A stretch of DNA of 32,745 nucleotides, taken from the NCBI GenBank assembly GCA_030685025.1, contig JAUXWC010000117.1, positions 1 to 32,745 of the forward strand, read 5' to 3'. Both the position numbers and the translations under genes were made by a program. Below the pieces are notes generated by a model. That model worked only from the letters and a program-made list of their open reading frames with translations, did no database searches and was not told the origin of the DNA. How positions within the stretch are numbered: the first letter of the stretch is position 1; each line of letters begins with the position of its first letter. Source of the DNA: Rhodoferax sp. (lineage in GTDB: Bacteria > Pseudomonadota > Gammaproteobacteria > Burkholderiales > Burkholderiaceae_C). Positions 18,627-28,243 of this stretch are shown in pieces.

Positions 18627-19577
18627 ATGGGCTTGTACCTCCTCAAACGGCTGCTGACACTGATCGCCACCTTGGGCGGCGCGTCGGCAGTGATCTTTCT
18701 GGTGCTGGAGGTCCTGCCGGGCGATGCCGCGCTCCTCATGATGGGTCCCGACGCCGCGCCCGAGGCGGTGCGCGCCCTCGCGGCCAAACTGGGGCTGGAC
18801 CAGACCGCGCTCCAGCGTTACGGGCAGTGGATGCGCGGTTTGCTGAGCGGCGAGCTCGGCGACAGCTACGCCTACAGCTCGCCGGTCTTCGATCTGATCA
18901 TCGAACGGTTGGCCGTGACGGTGCCCTTGGCACTCATGAGCATGGCGATGACCACGGTGCTGGCCCTGTCCATCGGTATCTATGCCGCCGCCCAGCACAA
19001 CCGATTGGGCGACGTGGGCCTGATGGGGCTGACGCAACTCGGCATCGCGGTGCCGAACTTCTGGTTTGCCATTGTCCTGATTCTGCTGTTCTCGGTGCAC
19101 CTGCAATGGTTCGCCGCGGGCGGCTTCCCAGGCTGGAACGAGGACCCGGCACAGGCACTCAAGGCCTTGCTGCTGCCCGCGGTATCGCTGGCCGTTGTGC
19201 AGGCGGCGATCCTGGCGCGCATCACCCGCTCGGCGGTGCTGGACGTGCTACGCGAAGACTACGTGCGCACCGCCCGCGCAAAAGGCCTGTCGCGGCGCGC
19301 CACCTTGTGGGGCCATGTGCTGCGCAACGCGATGATTCCGGTCATCACCATCATGGGCCTGCAGTTTGCCAACCTGCTGGCCGGCACCATTGTGGTGGAG
19401 AACGTCTTCTACCTGCCCGGCTTGGGCCGGCTGATCTTTCAGTCGATTGCCAACCGCGACGTGATCGTGGTGCGCAACTGCGTCATGCTGTTGGCCGCCA
19501 TGGTGATCTTCATCAACTTTGTGGTGGACGTGCTTTACGCCGTGATCGACCCCCGAGTCAAGACCCACGATCTATGA
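18627..19577 (+). CDS. ABC transporter permease, DppB/OppB-like
   Basis: This is a 316-aa inner-membrane protein with about six hydrophobic segments (near 8-30, 100-125, 135-160, 185-205, 250-270 and 285-305). The EAA loop that docks with the ATPase reads DYVRTARAKGLSRRATLWGHVLRNAM at about 215-235. The N-terminal segment with FLVLEVLPGDAA and the GELGDSY stretch are typical of peptide/nickel permease 1. It is the first gene of an importer operon; its stop overlaps the next start as ATGA. The roughly 200-bp gap back to the ferredoxin gene should hold divergent promoters. Confidence 0.93.
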   Translation: MGLYLLKRLLTLIATLGGASAVIFLVLEVLPGDAALLMMGPDAAPEAVRALAAKLGLDQTALQRYGQWMRGLLSGELGDSYAYSSPVFDLIIERLAVTVPLALMSMAMTTVLALSIGIYAAAQHNRLGDVGLMGLTQLGIAVPNFWFAIVLILLFSVHLQWFAAGGFPGWNEDPAQALKALLLPAVSLAVVQAAILARITRSAVLDVLREDYVRTARAKGLSRRATLWGHVLRNAMIPVITIMGLQFANLLAGTIVVENVFYLPGLGRLIFQSIANRDVIVVRNCVMLLAAMVIFINFVVDVLYAVIDPRVKTHDL

Positions 19578-20452
19578 CACGCGCCCGCAGTCCCGCCCTC
19601 GACATGTCAGGTAGCGACCCCAGCCTGATGACGCGCATGCGCCAGCAGCGCAATCTGGTGGCCGGCGCCCTGCTCACGCTGCTGCTGGTGGGGGCCGCTG
19701 CCTTGTCCCTGGTCTGGACACCCTGGTCGCCATTCGAGATCGACATGACGGCCAAGCTGCAAGCTCCCAGCCGAGTGCACTGGCTTGGCACCGATCCGTT
19801 CGGGCGGGACGTGGCATCGCTGCTGCTGATGGGGGCACGCAGCTCAATTCTGGTCGGCGTGATCGCCGTCGGCATCGGGCTGGTGCTGGGCACCGCTGCC
19901 GGCCTGTTGGCGGCGGCCCGGCGTGGTTGGGCGGAAGAACTGATCATGCGCCTGGCGGATTTCACGTTTGCCTTTCCCGCGATCCTGTCGGCGATCATGA
20001 TGACGGCCGTGTTTGGCGCCGGCATCGTCAACGCCATCATTGCCATAGGCATCTTCAACATCCCGACCTTCGCGCGGATCAGTCGAGCCTCGGCCCGGCA
20101 AATCTGGACCCGGGATTACGTGCTGGCGGCACGCGCCTGCGGCAAGGGGCCGTGGCGCATCACGCTCGACCACGTACTACCCAACATGGCCTCGGTACTG
20201 ATCGTGCAAGCCACGATCCAGTTCGCCATGGCGATCCTGGCCGAAGCGGCGTTGTCCTATTTGGGCCTGGGCACACAGCCGCCACAACCATCGTGGGGCC
20301 GGATGTTGGCCGAGGCGCAAACCCTGCTGTACCAGGCGCCATTGCTGGCGGTGTTTCCCGGGGTCGCCATCGCCATGGCAGTGCTGGGTCTGAACCTGCT
20401 GGGTGACGGCTTGCGCGACCTGCTCGACCCCAAACTATCCCGAAAGCGCTGA
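19574..20452 (+). CDS. ABC transporter permease, DppC/OppC-like
   Basis: This 292-aa inner-membrane protein is the second permease. ATG 19574 overlaps the upstream stop, supporting the start. The N-terminal region has one hydrophobic helix (about 30-50), then the conserved HWLGTDPFGRDVASLLLMGARSS-type segment, four to five further helices, and the EAA loop RDYVLAARACGKGPWRITLDHVLPNM near 180-205. It ends with GLNLLGDGLRDLLDPK, the standard terminus of the family. It pairs with the DppB-like permease to form the channel. Confidence 0.93.
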   Translation: MTRARSPALDMSGSDPSLMTRMRQQRNLVAGALLTLLLVGAAALSLVWTPWSPFEIDMTAKLQAPSRVHWLGTDPFGRDVASLLLMGARSSILVGVIAVGIGLVLGTAAGLLAAARRGWAEELIMRLADFTFAFPAILSAIMMTAVFGAGIVNAIIAIGIFNIPTFARISRASARQIWTRDYVLAARACGKGPWRITLDHVLPNMASVLIVQATIQFAMAILAEAALSYLGLGTQPPQPSWGRMLAEAQTLLYQAPLLAVFPGVAIAMAVLGLNLLGDGLRDLLDPKLSRKR

Positions 20453-20456
20453 CGCG

Positions 20457-21440
20457 ATGGCCCTGCTTGAAGTCCGTGACCTGAACGTGCACCTGCAAAC
20501 ACGCAACGGCACCACGCTGGCGGTACGGGACCTCAGCTTTGCGCTTGACCGTGGCCAGACCCTCGGGCTTATCGGCGAGTCGGGCTGCGGCAAGTCGCTC
20601 ACCGCCATGGCCCTGATGGGGCTGCTGCCGGAGGGCGCCAGCGTGAGTGGCAGCATTGTGCTCGATGGTCAGCCCCTGGTCGGTCAAGACGACGCCACGC
20701 TTCAGCGCATTCGGGGTAACCGCATCGGCATGATTTTTCAGGAACCGATGACGGCCCTGAACCCGGTGCACAGCATCGGCAAACAGGTGGCCGAACCACT
20801 GCGCTTGCACCGAGGCGCCTCGCGCGAGCAGGCCAGGCTGCAAGCCATTGCGCTGCTGGACCGGGTTGGCATCGACGATGCCGAGCGGCGCTTTCACGCC
20901 TACCCGCACCAGTTCTCGGGCGGCCAGCGCCAACGCATCACCATTGCCATGGCGCTGGCCTGTGGCCCTGACCTGCTGATTGCAGATGAACCCACCACGG
21001 CGCTCGATGTCACGGTGCAGCGTCAAATTCTGGACCTGATCAGCGAGCTGGTGCACGAGCGCCAAATGGCCTTGCTGCTGATCTCGCACGACCTCGGCGT
21101 GATCGCCCAAAACACCGCGCGCATGCTGGTGATGTATGGCGGTCGCGTCGTCGAAGGTGGCCCCAGCGGGCAAGTATTCAGCCACATGGCGCACCCCTAT
21201 ACCCGTGGCTTGTTCGCCGCCCGGCCGCGCTTGGGAGCCCACCGGGGCGAGCGCTTGCCCACCATCGCCGGGACCGTGCCGCAGTTGCACGAACTCACCG
21301 CCCTGTGTCCGTTCGCCTCGCGCTGTGACGTCGCCATGAGCGCATGCACGAGCCAGGTCCCGGCGCTCAGCAAACTGGGAGGCGACCACACCGCACGCTG
21401 CTTGCGTCTGGAAACTGCCCAGGAAGACCGCCCGTCATGA
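20457..21440 (+). CDS. ABC transporter ATP-binding protein, DppD/OppD-like
   Basis: This 327-aa ATPase powers the importer. Walker [10 protein letters not shown]-loop [10 protein letters not shown], signature [14 protein letters not shown], Walker [13 protein letters not shown] and switch His in LLISHDLGV are all intact. The C-terminal oligopeptide-transporter extension has the cysteine pattern [14 protein letters not shown], linked to an Fe-S cluster in some relatives. ATG 20457 is 4 bp after the permease stop. It overlaps the next gene by 4 bp. Confidence 0.94.
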   Translation: MALLEVRDLNVHLQTRNGTTLAVRDLSFALDRGQTLGLIGESGCGKSLTAMALMGLLPEGASVSGSIVLDGQPLVGQDDATLQRIRGNRIGMIFQEPMTALNPVHSIGKQVAEPLRLHRGASREQARLQAIALLDRVGIDDAERRFHAYPHQFSGGQRQRITIAMALACGPDLLIADEPTTALDVTVQRQILDLISELVHERQMALLLISHDLGVIAQNTARMLVMYGGRVVEGGPSGQVFSHMAHPYTRGLFAARPRLGAHRGERLPTIAGTVPQLHELTALCPFASRCDVAMSACTSQVPALSKLGGDHTARCLRLETAQEDRPS

Positions 21441-22423
21441 CCACCGAGTTGTTGCGGGTGGACCAACTGACGCGCAGCTACACGCTGCCGCGCGACGCCT
21501 TGTGGCGCAAGCCGCGCCTGCTACACGCGCTGCAAGGCGTGAGCTTGTCGCTGAACCAGGGCCAGAGTCTGGGCGTGGTCGGCGAATCAGGCTCGGGCAA
21601 ATCCACGCTGGCGCGCCTGGTGATGGCGCTGGAGGCGCCTTCGTCGGGATCGGTGCACGTGCTGGGCCAGGATCTGGCTGCCCTGTCAGCCGCCGGACTG
21701 CGCCGGGCGCGACGGGATTTCCAGATGGTGTTTCAGGACCCCTACGGCTCGCTCGATCCACGCCAAACGGTGGCACGCATCGTGGGCGAACCGCTGGCCG
21801 CATTGGCCGCCGTTAGCGCGGCCGACCAGCAAGAGCAAGCGGTGCAGGTGCTGGCCGCCGTCGGCCTGCGTTCGGACGATCTGGGCAAATACCCACATGA
21901 GTTCTCGGGTGGCCAGCGCCAGCGCATCGCCATTGCCCGCGCCTTGATCACCCGCCCGCGCCTGATCGTGGCGGACGAACCGGTGAGCGCGCTGGACGTC
22001 TCGGTGCAGGCACAAGTGCTCAACCTGATGCAGGACCTGCAAGACCAGTTTGGTGTCAGCTACCTGTTGATCAGCCACGACCTCGCCGTAGTGGACCATC
22101 TGTGCGACGAGGTGGCGGTGATTTTCCAGGGCCGTATTGTTGAGCAGGCTACCGCGACGACCCTGTTCCAGCACGCTGCCCACCCGTACACGATGGCCTT
22201 GCTGGACGCCATACCCCGCCTGGACCGACCGCTGGCCCCACGCGGGCGCAGAACCAGCCTGCCACCGCCGCCCACCGCACAAACCGCCGTGGGTTGCCCC
22301 TACGTGCCGCGTTGCCCCCACGCCGACAGCACCTGCCACAGTACCCGACCGGCGCTGCGTCCGGTCGGGGATGGACACCTGGCGGCTTGTCACCTGCCGT
22401 TTGCGGTAGCCTCGCATTCGTAG
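21437..22423 (+). CDS. ABC transporter ATP-binding protein, DppF/OppF-like
   Basis: This 328-aa ATPase pairs with the DppD-like one. Walker A GESGSGKST, Q-loop FQDPYGSLDPRQTV, signature [16 protein letters not shown], Walker B LIVADEPVSALD and the His loop LLISHDLAVV are complete. The C-terminal extension contains GCPYVPRCPHADSTC. The start ATGA overlaps the previous stop at 21437-21440. A gap of about 120 bp follows before the binding-protein gene, long enough for a separate promoter, which would allow higher expression of the binding protein. Confidence 0.94.
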   Translation: MTTELLRVDQLTRSYTLPRDALWRKPRLLHALQGVSLSLNQGQSLGVVGESGSGKSTLARLVMALEAPSSGSVHVLGQDLAALSAAGLRRARRDFQMVFQDPYGSLDPRQTVARIVGEPLAALAAVSAADQQEQAVQVLAAVGLRSDDLGKYPHEFSGGQRQRIAIARALITRPRLIVADEPVSALDVSVQAQVLNLMQDLQDQFGVSYLLISHDLAVVDHLCDEVAVIFQGRIVEQATATTLFQHAAHPYTMALLDAIPRLDRPLAPRGRRTSLPPPPTAQTAVGCPYVPRCPHADSTCHSTRPALRPVGDGHLAACHLPFAVASHS

Positions 22424-22544
22424 CGGCAACCGAGTGAGCGATGGCCCGGTTCCGCGCCCAACGTTCGAATCGCGTAGTGGTATGGTTCGACACTGGACAA
22501 TGCGCCAAGCGCTGTATCAACCCCGTTTCCCTGGAGACTTCAAC

Positions 22545-24038
22545 ATGATCCATCGTCGCAAACTTCTCGCCACGAGCGCCTGTGCGGCAGCAAGCGCAAC
22601 CCTGCCCATATCCGCCCTGGCCCAAGCCAAGAAGGACGCCGTCGTGCTCGCCATGACCCTGGAGCCGCCAGGCCTGGACCCCACGGCCGGCGCCGCATCA
22701 GCCATCGCCGAAATCGTGCAGTACAACGTTTTCGAGACGCTCACCAAGATCAACAGCGACGGCAGCGTCTCGCCGCTGCTGGCGGAGAGCTGGGAGGTCT
22801 CACCCGACCTGAAGACCTACACCTTCAAGCTGCGCCGTGGCGTCAAGTTTCACAATGGCGAGCCCTTCAATGCCCAGGCGGTCAAGTTTTCGTTTGAGCG
22901 GGCCGCCGGCGAAAAGAGCACCAACAAGGACAAGCGCACCTTCGCCGGCATGGAAAGCGTGGCGGCGATCGACGACCATACCGTCGTGATCCTCAACAAG
23001 GGCCTCGACCCGGACTTCCTGTTCCTGATGGGCCAGGCCACCGCCATCATCGTCGAGCCAAAGAGCGTGGACACCAACGCCACCAAACCGGTCGGCACGG
23101 GGCCCTACCAACTGAACACCTGGGCCAAGGGCTCGTCGATCACGCTCGCCAAATGGGACGGCTACCGCCACGCCAGCGCCATCAAGATGAAGAAGGTCAC
23201 GTTTCGTTTCATCAGCGACCCCGCAGCGCAGGTTGCCGCCTTGCTGGCAGGCGATGTGGACGCTTTCCCCCGCGTCACGCCCCGCAGCGTGGCGCAGTTC
23301 AAGGCCAACCCCAAGTTCCAGGTCGTGGTCAGCGGCTCGCGCGCCAAGACCATCCTGGCGATCAACAACAAGAAGAAACCGCTCGACGATGTGCGGGTGC
23401 GCCGCGCGATTGCCGCCGCCATTGATCGCAAGGCCGTGATCGAAGGCGCCGGAGACGGTTATGGCGCGCCGATCGGCAGCCACTATGTGCCGGGTGCTTT
23501 TGGCTATGTCGACACCACCGGCATCAACCCCTTCAACATCGAGAAGGCAAAGGCCTTGCTGAGCGAGGCCGGCATCAAGACGCCTCTGGAGCTGACACTC
23601 AAGCTGCCGCCACCGCCGTATGCGCGCCAGGGTGGCGAAGTCATCGCGGCGCAACTGGCCAAGATCGGCATCATCGCCAAGATCGAGAACGTGGAGTGGG
23701 CGCAATGGCTCAGTGGCACCTACACCAACAAGAACTACGACCTCACCATCATCTCGCACGTCGAGCCCTTCGATTTCGGCAACTTTGCCAAGCCGGGCTA
23801 CTACTGGGGCTACGAGTCGCCCGCGTTCAATACCTTGTTCGAGAAAATTCAGAACGCGCCGCGCGCCACCGACCGAGCCAAGCTGCTGGCTGATGCCCAA
23901 CGCATGATCGCCAACGACAGCGTGCACGCCTTCCTGTACCAGCCCCAATGGATCACGGTCGCCAACAAACAGCTCAAGGGCCTGTGGAAGGACATGCCGA
24001 TATTTGTCAACGATCTGTCGGCGCTGTCATGGTCGTGA
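22545..24038 (+). CDS. Periplasmic substrate-binding protein (SBP family 5)
   Basis: This 497-aa protein starts at ATG 22545 after GGAG at 22533-22536. It has a cleavable signal: Arg-Arg-Lys, hydrophobic stretch, likely cut at ALA-QA near residue 27; a Tat route is possible given the RR pair. The mature part matches the peptide/nickel/glutathione binder family, with EPPGLDP, YNVFETLTKINSDGSVSP, LAESWEVSPDLKTYTFKLR and KFHNGEPFNAQAVKFS motifs. It supplies substrate to the adjacent importer. The ligand cannot be read from sequence; peptides, opines or amides are all possible. Confidence 0.93.
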   Translation: MIHRRKLLATSACAAASATLPISALAQAKKDAVVLAMTLEPPGLDPTAGAASAIAEIVQYNVFETLTKINSDGSVSPLLAESWEVSPDLKTYTFKLRRGVKFHNGEPFNAQAVKFSFERAAGEKSTNKDKRTFAGMESVAAIDDHTVVILNKGLDPDFLFLMGQATAIIVEPKSVDTNATKPVGTGPYQLNTWAKGSSITLAKWDGYRHASAIKMKKVTFRFISDPAAQVAALLAGDVDAFPRVTPRSVAQFKANPKFQVVVSGSRAKTILAINNKKKPLDDVRVRRAIAAAIDRKAVIEGAGDGYGAPIGSHYVPGAFGYVDTTGINPFNIEKAKALLSEAGIKTPLELTLKLPPPPYARQGGEVIAAQLAKIGIIAKIENVEWAQWLSGTYTNKNYDLTIISHVEPFDFGNFAKPGYYWGYESPAFNTLFEKIQNAPRATDRAKLLADAQRMIANDSVHAFLYQPQWITVANKQLKGLWKDMPIFVNDLSALSWS

Positions 24039-24054
24039 TTGACAGCCCCGCTTT

Positions 24055-25473
24055 GTGACGCAAATGCCGGCTCCAGAACGGGCGCTGCACGATTGGTCGG
24101 CCGCCGAGCTGCTGGCGGCGTTCGCACGGGGTGAGTTGTCACCCGTCGAGGTGACACAGTCGGTGCTGGAACACGTTGACCGCTGGGAGCCGCACCTGCA
24201 TGCCAGCTACCTGTTGCGTCCGGAACTGGCGCTGGCACAGGCGCGCGCCTCCGAGGCACGCTGGCGGCGTGGTTCGCCCTGCGGACCCCTGGACGGCGTG
24301 CCAGTGACCCTCAAGGAGAACATCGCCACACAAGGCGATCCGGTGCCACTGGGCACGGCCGCCACTGAGCTACTGCCAGCCGGTGCCGATGCTCCCCCCG
24401 CCGCGCGGCTGCGCGAGGCGGGCGCGGTGCTGGTTTGCAAGACCACCATGCCGGACTACGGCATGTTGTCCTCCGGTCTGTCGAGCTTTCACGCCACCAG
24501 CCGCAACCCCTGGGACCTGGGCAAAACACCGGGCGGCTCCAGTGCCGGTGGCGCCGCCGCCTCAGCGGCAGGTTACGGTCCACTGCACCTTGGCACCGAC
24601 ATTGGCGGTTCATTGCGCCTGCCAGCCGGCTGGTGCGGCATCTTCAGCCTGAAACCAAGTCTGGGACGTATCCCGATCGACCCGCCCTACACCGGCCGCT
24701 GCGCGGGTCCCATGACGCGCAGCGTGGCGGACGCTGCGCTGTTGATGCAGGTCCTGTCCCAGCCCGATTCGCGCGACAGCATGAGCCTGCCCGTCGAATG
24801 CATTGCCTGGAACCAGTTCGACCGGGGCACCGAGTGGCTAAGGGGCCTGAAGATCGGCTTGTTGCTCGACGCCGGATGTGGCTTGGCCGTGGAGCCCGAA
24901 GTCAGCCAGGCGATTGCCCACGCAGCGCAACTTCTAACGCAAGCCGGCGCCCACGTGGAACCGATGCGGCCATTCATGACCCAGACGATGCTCGACGGCA
25001 TGGACCATGCTTGGCGGATGCGCGCGCACCTCGATTTGGAGGCGCTCAAGCCCGAGCGCAAGGCCATGGTCTTACCCTACATCCGGCACTGGGCCGACAG
25101 CGCGTCGCAGTTGTCAGGGCCCCAGACCTTTGTTGCCATGAGCCAGTTCCACGCCACGCGGCTGGCCAGCGTCAAAGCGTGCGCGCCCTATGATTTCGTG
25201 ATCTCGCCAACTTCGCCGGTGGTGGCGTTCGCGGCAGAATTGCCCTCGCCCACCAACGACCCGCTGCACCCGCTGGAACACATCGGCTTCACCGTGCCCT
25301 ACAACATGTCGGAACAGCCAGCCGCCTCGATCAATTGCGGCTACACCAAGCAGGGGCTGCCCATTGGCCTGCAAATCGCGGGCAGGCGCTTCGACGACCT
25401 GGGTGTGCTTCAACTCGCTCGGGCATTCGAGTGTCTGCGTGAGCCCCAGCGCCCGTGGCCGCTGCCACCCTGA
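24055..25473 (+). CDS. Amidase (amidase-signature family)
   Basis: This hydrolase of 472 aa starts at GTG 24055 or ATG 24064. The Ser-cisSer-Lys triad is complete: Lys87 in VTLKENIA, Ser162/Ser163 in GGSSAGGAA, and nucleophile Ser186 in TDIGGSLRLP. No glutamyl-tRNA amidotransferase partner genes (gatB, gatC) are nearby, so it is a free amidase and not GatA. It follows the binding-protein gene by 16 bp, so it is likely co-expressed with the transporter and acts on the imported compound in the cytoplasm; no signal peptide is seen. Its stop is followed at once by the REP-like repeat array. Confidence 0.92.
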   Translation: MTQMPAPERALHDWSAAELLAAFARGELSPVEVTQSVLEHVDRWEPHLHASYLLRPELALAQARASEARWRRGSPCGPLDGVPVTLKENIATQGDPVPLGTAATELLPAGADAPPAARLREAGAVLVCKTTMPDYGMLSSGLSSFHATSRNPWDLGKTPGGSSAGGAAASAAGYGPLHLGTDIGGSLRLPAGWCGIFSLKPSLGRIPIDPPYTGRCAGPMTRSVADAALLMQVLSQPDSRDSMSLPVECIAWNQFDRGTEWLRGLKIGLLLDAGCGLAVEPEVSQAIAHAAQLLTQAGAHVEPMRPFMTQTMLDGMDHAWRMRAHLDLEALKPERKAMVLPYIRHWADSASQLSGPQTFVAMSQFHATRLASVKACAPYDFVISPTSPVVAFAAELPSPTNDPLHPLEHIGFTVPYNMSEQPAASINCGYTKQGLPIGLQIAGRRFDDLGVLQLARAFECLREPQRPWPLPP

Positions 25474-25474
25474 T

Positions 25475-25661
25475 TCGACAATCAGTTGAGGACAGAGCGT
25501 CACTTCGCTCCGGTCTGTCCCGCAATGTGAACAGCCGACATCCGACATTCAGTTGAGGACAGAACGTCGCTTCGCTCCGGTCTGTCCCGCAAAGTGGACA
25601 ACCAACATCCGACAATCAGTTGAGGACAGAGCGTCGCTGCGCTCCGGTCTGTCCCGCAATG
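25475..25661 (+). repeat. Tandem REP-like hairpin repeat, 67-bp period, about 2.7 copies
   Basis: Three copies begin (CAGTTGAGGACAG) at 25483, 25550 and 25617, exactly 67 bp apart, with a few differences; the third lacks its last part. Each contains an imperfect palindrome: GGACAGAGCG pairs with CGCTC and TGTCC, with a bulge CGGTC on the right arm. The array fills the space between the stop codons of the convergent amidase and phosphatase genes (2 bp after one and 2 bp before the other). It probably works as a bidirectional terminator or mRNA stabiliser, as REP/BIME elements do; that is inference. Confidence 0.9.
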
Positions 25662-25663
25662 TT

Positions 25664-26338
25664 TCAGGTGAGCTTTTGCTTGACCAGCGCGCGCTGGTCG
25701 TAGCGTGGCTGAGCCGGCAGGTCGGCCAGGTGCTGCGTGTCTGCCCAGGAAATGATCTCGATCAGTTCACCACTGATGCGGACCCGGTTCAGACCAGCGT
25801 TGGGTATGTCACTCTGACGCGGCCCCGACAAGGGCAAGCCACGCGCGGTGCGGTACACCATGTCCAGCACGCCGCCGTGGGTCACCACCACCACAGTCTG
25901 TCGCAGGCGCGCCTTGGCCAAACCGCGCAGCGCCGCCATCACCCGGCCGTGGAACTGGCGCGTGCTTTCGCCGCCACTGGGCGCGAAGTCGGCCTGGAAC
26001 TCCAGCCACTGGGCCCAGACTTCAGGTTGCTTAGCCTGGATATCGGGCACCCGCAGACCCTCCAGCACACCGAAGTTCTGTTCACGCAAGGCCGCGTCCA
26101 GCTCGATTCCCGCCGTCGACACCTGCGGGTTGCGCTCTCCGATGGGGCCGGCCGTCTGGCGTGCCCGCGTCAGATCGCTGCACACCAGCCCATCAAGCAT
26201 CTCACCGGCCAGCCGCTCACCCAGGCGGCGCGCCTGCTCAAGCCCCACCGCATTGAGCGGAACATCCACTTGCCCTTGAAAACGCAGCTCGCGGTTCCAG
26301 TCGGTCTCGCCATGGCGGATCAGGACGAGTTCCGTCAT
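25664..26338 (-). CDS. Histidine phosphatase / phosphoglycerate mutase-like protein
   Basis: This 224-aa protein is of the histidine phosphatase superfamily branch 1. The phospho-acceptor His is in LIRHGETDWN, the second His in VVTHGGVLD, and the conserved Arg/Glu residues are in SDLTRARQTA and LREQNFGVLEG. It resembles GpmB and CobC more than the classical GpmA because it lacks the longer insert of true 2,3-bisphosphoglycerate-dependent mutases. The substrate is undetermined. The ATG overlaps the stop of the universal stress gene (26335-26338), so the two are translationally coupled. Confidence 0.9.
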   Translation of the reverse strand: MTELVLIRHGETDWNRELRFQGQVDVPLNAVGLEQARRLGERLAGEMLDGLVCSDLTRARQTAGPIGERNPQVSTAGIELDAALREQNFGVLEGLRVPDIQAKQPEVWAQWLEFQADFAPSGGESTRQFHGRVMAALRGLAKARLRQTVVVVTHGGVLDMVYRTARGLPLSGPRQSDIPNAGLNRVRISGELIEIISWADTQHLADLPAQPRYDQRALVKQKLT

Positions 26339-26829
26339 TGCTGATCGGTGGTCCGATCCTCGGCGTCAGCGTCTTCGTCACCGGGCTCGTCGCCCTCATC
26401 GTCATCGGCCTTGACGATCATCACCGGCACCCTGCATGCGTGCAACACCTCATGCGATACGGAACCCAGCAAAGCACTGCGCAAGTCACCCATGCCACTG
26501 GCACCCATCACCACCAGGTCACAGGCAAAGCGCTCGACGATGTCCACAATCGCATGGGCCGCGTCGCCGTTGGCGACCTCGCTCTCATAAGCCATGCCCG
26601 CCTGATCCAGCAAGGCCTGAGCGGGCTCCAACGCATGGGCGCCAGCGGCGGCGGCCACGCTGGCCAGCACGGCCGGATCGTGAGCAATCATCATCTCGTA
26701 CAAGGTAGCAGGCTCCTGGACATTGGCCAACACCACACTGGTGTTCAATCCCTCGCGCGCCAGGCGAATCGCGAAGCGAACCGCCTGCAGAGAAACCTCG
26801 GAACCATCGACTGGCAACAAAATCTTCAT
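26335..26829 (-). CDS. Universal stress protein UspA family
   Basis: This 164-aa cytosolic protein has MKILLPVDGS at the N-terminus and the ATP-binding signature G-X2-G-X9-G-S/T as GASGMGDLRSALLGSVS, followed by CRVPVMIVK. The last 20 residues are an unusual acidic tail rich in Asp and Glu. Family members respond to starvation, oxidative stress or growth arrest. It is the upstream gene of a pair with the histidine phosphatase. About 80 bp separate it from coaD. Confidence 0.93.
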   Translation of the reverse strand: MKILLPVDGSEVSLQAVRFAIRLAREGLNTSVVLANVQEPATLYEMMIAHDPAVLASVAAAAGAHALEPAQALLDQAGMAYESEVANGDAAHAIVDIVERFACDLVVMGASGMGDLRSALLGSVSHEVLHACRVPVMIVKADDDEGDEPGDEDADAEDRTTDQQ

Positions 26830-26910
26830 TACTCACCACTCCATTCAATTGCTAAAACTCTGCGAAACCAGTGCCACTGGGAGGTGGCTCGGTCCTAACA
26901 GAACATCTGA

Positions 26911-27414
26911 TCACGGCGTCTGGGCCAGCGCGCGCACTTTTTCGAGCAGACGCTGCTCGACCGCCGGCGACACGAACTTGTTCACCTCCCCGCCCAGCAA
27001 GGCGATCTCGCGCACGAACGTGCTGGAGATGAACTGGTACTTGTCACTGGGTGTCAAAAACACCGTCTCCACTTGGGGCATCAGGCTGCGGTTCATGCCA
27101 GCGAGCTGGAACTCGTAGTCGAAGTCCGTCACCGCCCGCAGCCCGCGCACCATGGCCTTGCCACCGCGTGCCACGACAAAATCCCGCAACAAGCCAGAAA
27201 AGCTCTCCACCTCCACCTGGGGGTACGCCTTGGCCGCCTCACGCGCCATATCGATACGCTCCTGAAGCGAAAACAAGGCCCGTTTGTGGTGCCCGGCCGC
27301 GACGGCAACGATCACCCGGTCAAACAACTGGGTGGCCCTGCGAACCACGTCTTCATGCCCCAGGGTCATGGGATCAAAGGTGCCAGGATAAACAGCAATC
27401 ACGTTGTGGGCCAT
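26911..27414 (-). CDS. coaD: Phosphopantetheine adenylyltransferase CoaD
   Basis: CoaD makes dephospho-CoA in the fourth step of CoA synthesis. ATG 27414 gives 167 aa starting [24 protein letters not shown], with the nucleotidyltransferase TxGH motif. [20 protein letters not shown] and [10 protein letters not shown] are also conserved in CoaD. The frame is open further upstream, but that part overlaps rsmD and has no family similarity. It lies about 70 bp downstream of rsmD on the same strand, the usual rsmD-coaD pairing. Confidence 0.96.
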   Translation of the reverse strand: MAHNVIAVYPGTFDPMTLGHEDVVRRATQLFDRVIVAVAAGHHKRALFSLQERIDMAREAAKAYPQVEVESFSGLLRDFVVARGGKAMVRGLRAVTDFDYEFQLAGMNRSLMPQVETVFLTPSDKYQFISSTFVREIALLGGEVNKFVSPAVEQRLLEKVRALAQTP

Positions 27415-27484
27415 GGTGTGCCTTGTTGACTTGGTGAAGGTGCGGCTCAGGCCGACGGTTTCTTCCAGGCTCTCGTTGGCCGCA

Positions 27485-28132
27485 TTATGCAGTGCGAGCA
27501 AGCCCAGGAGCGCGGCGCAACAGGTGCGCATGCACCGCGCCAGCCAACAAGTGACGGTGCACCTGCAAGCCAAACGGCGCCAGGGCGACGTCATCCCATG
27601 CGCGAGGCGCTTCGAGGTAGACATAGCCTTCCGGTTTCACGACCCGCGCAGCGGCTTCCAGGGCGGCTCCAAACAGGCTCGAATCAAACGGTGGGTCAAG
27701 AAAGACCAAATCCAGGGTGCTCGGGCCACAGCGCTTGAGCGTGGCGATGCCGTCCCCGCGCAACACCTGCACCGTCGTAGCGTTCAGCTTGGTCTGCGCC
27801 TGCGCGAGGCGACTCACCAGGCTGGCATCGTTTTCCACCAGGCACACCTCCCGCGCGCCGCGCGACGCCGCTTCAAAGCCCAGCGCGCCGGTCCCGGCGA
27901 AGGCATCCAGGCAACGCCAGCCCGTCATGTCCTGTCCCAGCCAGTTGAACAGGGTTTCGCGCACCCGGTCTGGCGTGGGGCGCAAGCCCGGCTTGTCGGC
28001 GACGGCCAGCTTGGTGCGCTTCCATTGGCCCCCGATGATGCGAACCTGGCCCGACGCGCGCGGCGCTGCCGCGGCGGGCTGCTTCGGTACCGAACGAGCC
28101 GCCTTCGAGGGCCGTTTGAGAGGTGTTTGCAT
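27485..28132 (-). CDS. rsmD: 16S rRNA m2G966 methyltransferase RsmD
   Basis: RsmD methylates G966 of 16S rRNA in the 30S subunit. The 215-aa protein has a basic Ala/Pro-rich lead of about 27 residues, then [28 protein letters not shown], the SAM-binding loop [16 protein letters not shown] and the catalytic DPPF motif. It is divergent from ftsY with about 140 bp between starts, a common arrangement; the M16 peptidase genes often seen here are absent. Confidence 0.95.
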   Translation of the reverse strand: MQTPLKRPSKAARSVPKQPAAAAPRASGQVRIIGGQWKRTKLAVADKPGLRPTPDRVRETLFNWLGQDMTGWRCLDAFAGTGALGFEAASRGAREVCLVENDASLVSRLAQAQTKLNATTVQVLRGDGIATLKRCGPSTLDLVFLDPPFDSSLFGAALEAAARVVKPEGYVYLEAPRAWDDVALAPFGLQVHRHLLAGAVHAHLLRRAPGLARTA

Positions 28133-28243
28133 AAGCTGTCATCCTTGAGAGTGCGCCCGGCGCACCCGCCAGCACAACACATGGCGAGCCCGCCGGCGCG
28201 GTGAAGTCGAGGCCCCGTCAGATAAAGGCGCGGTCACGCCTCA

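Noticed and set aside
24055-25473. GatA subunit of Glu-tRNA(Gln) amidotransferase
   Set aside because: No gatB or gatC adjoin it and its setting is a transporter operon, so a free amidase is more likely.
25475-25661. CRISPR array
   Set aside because: The whole 67-bp unit is repeated with no variable spacers, the units contain a palindrome with a large bulge, and no cas genes are near.
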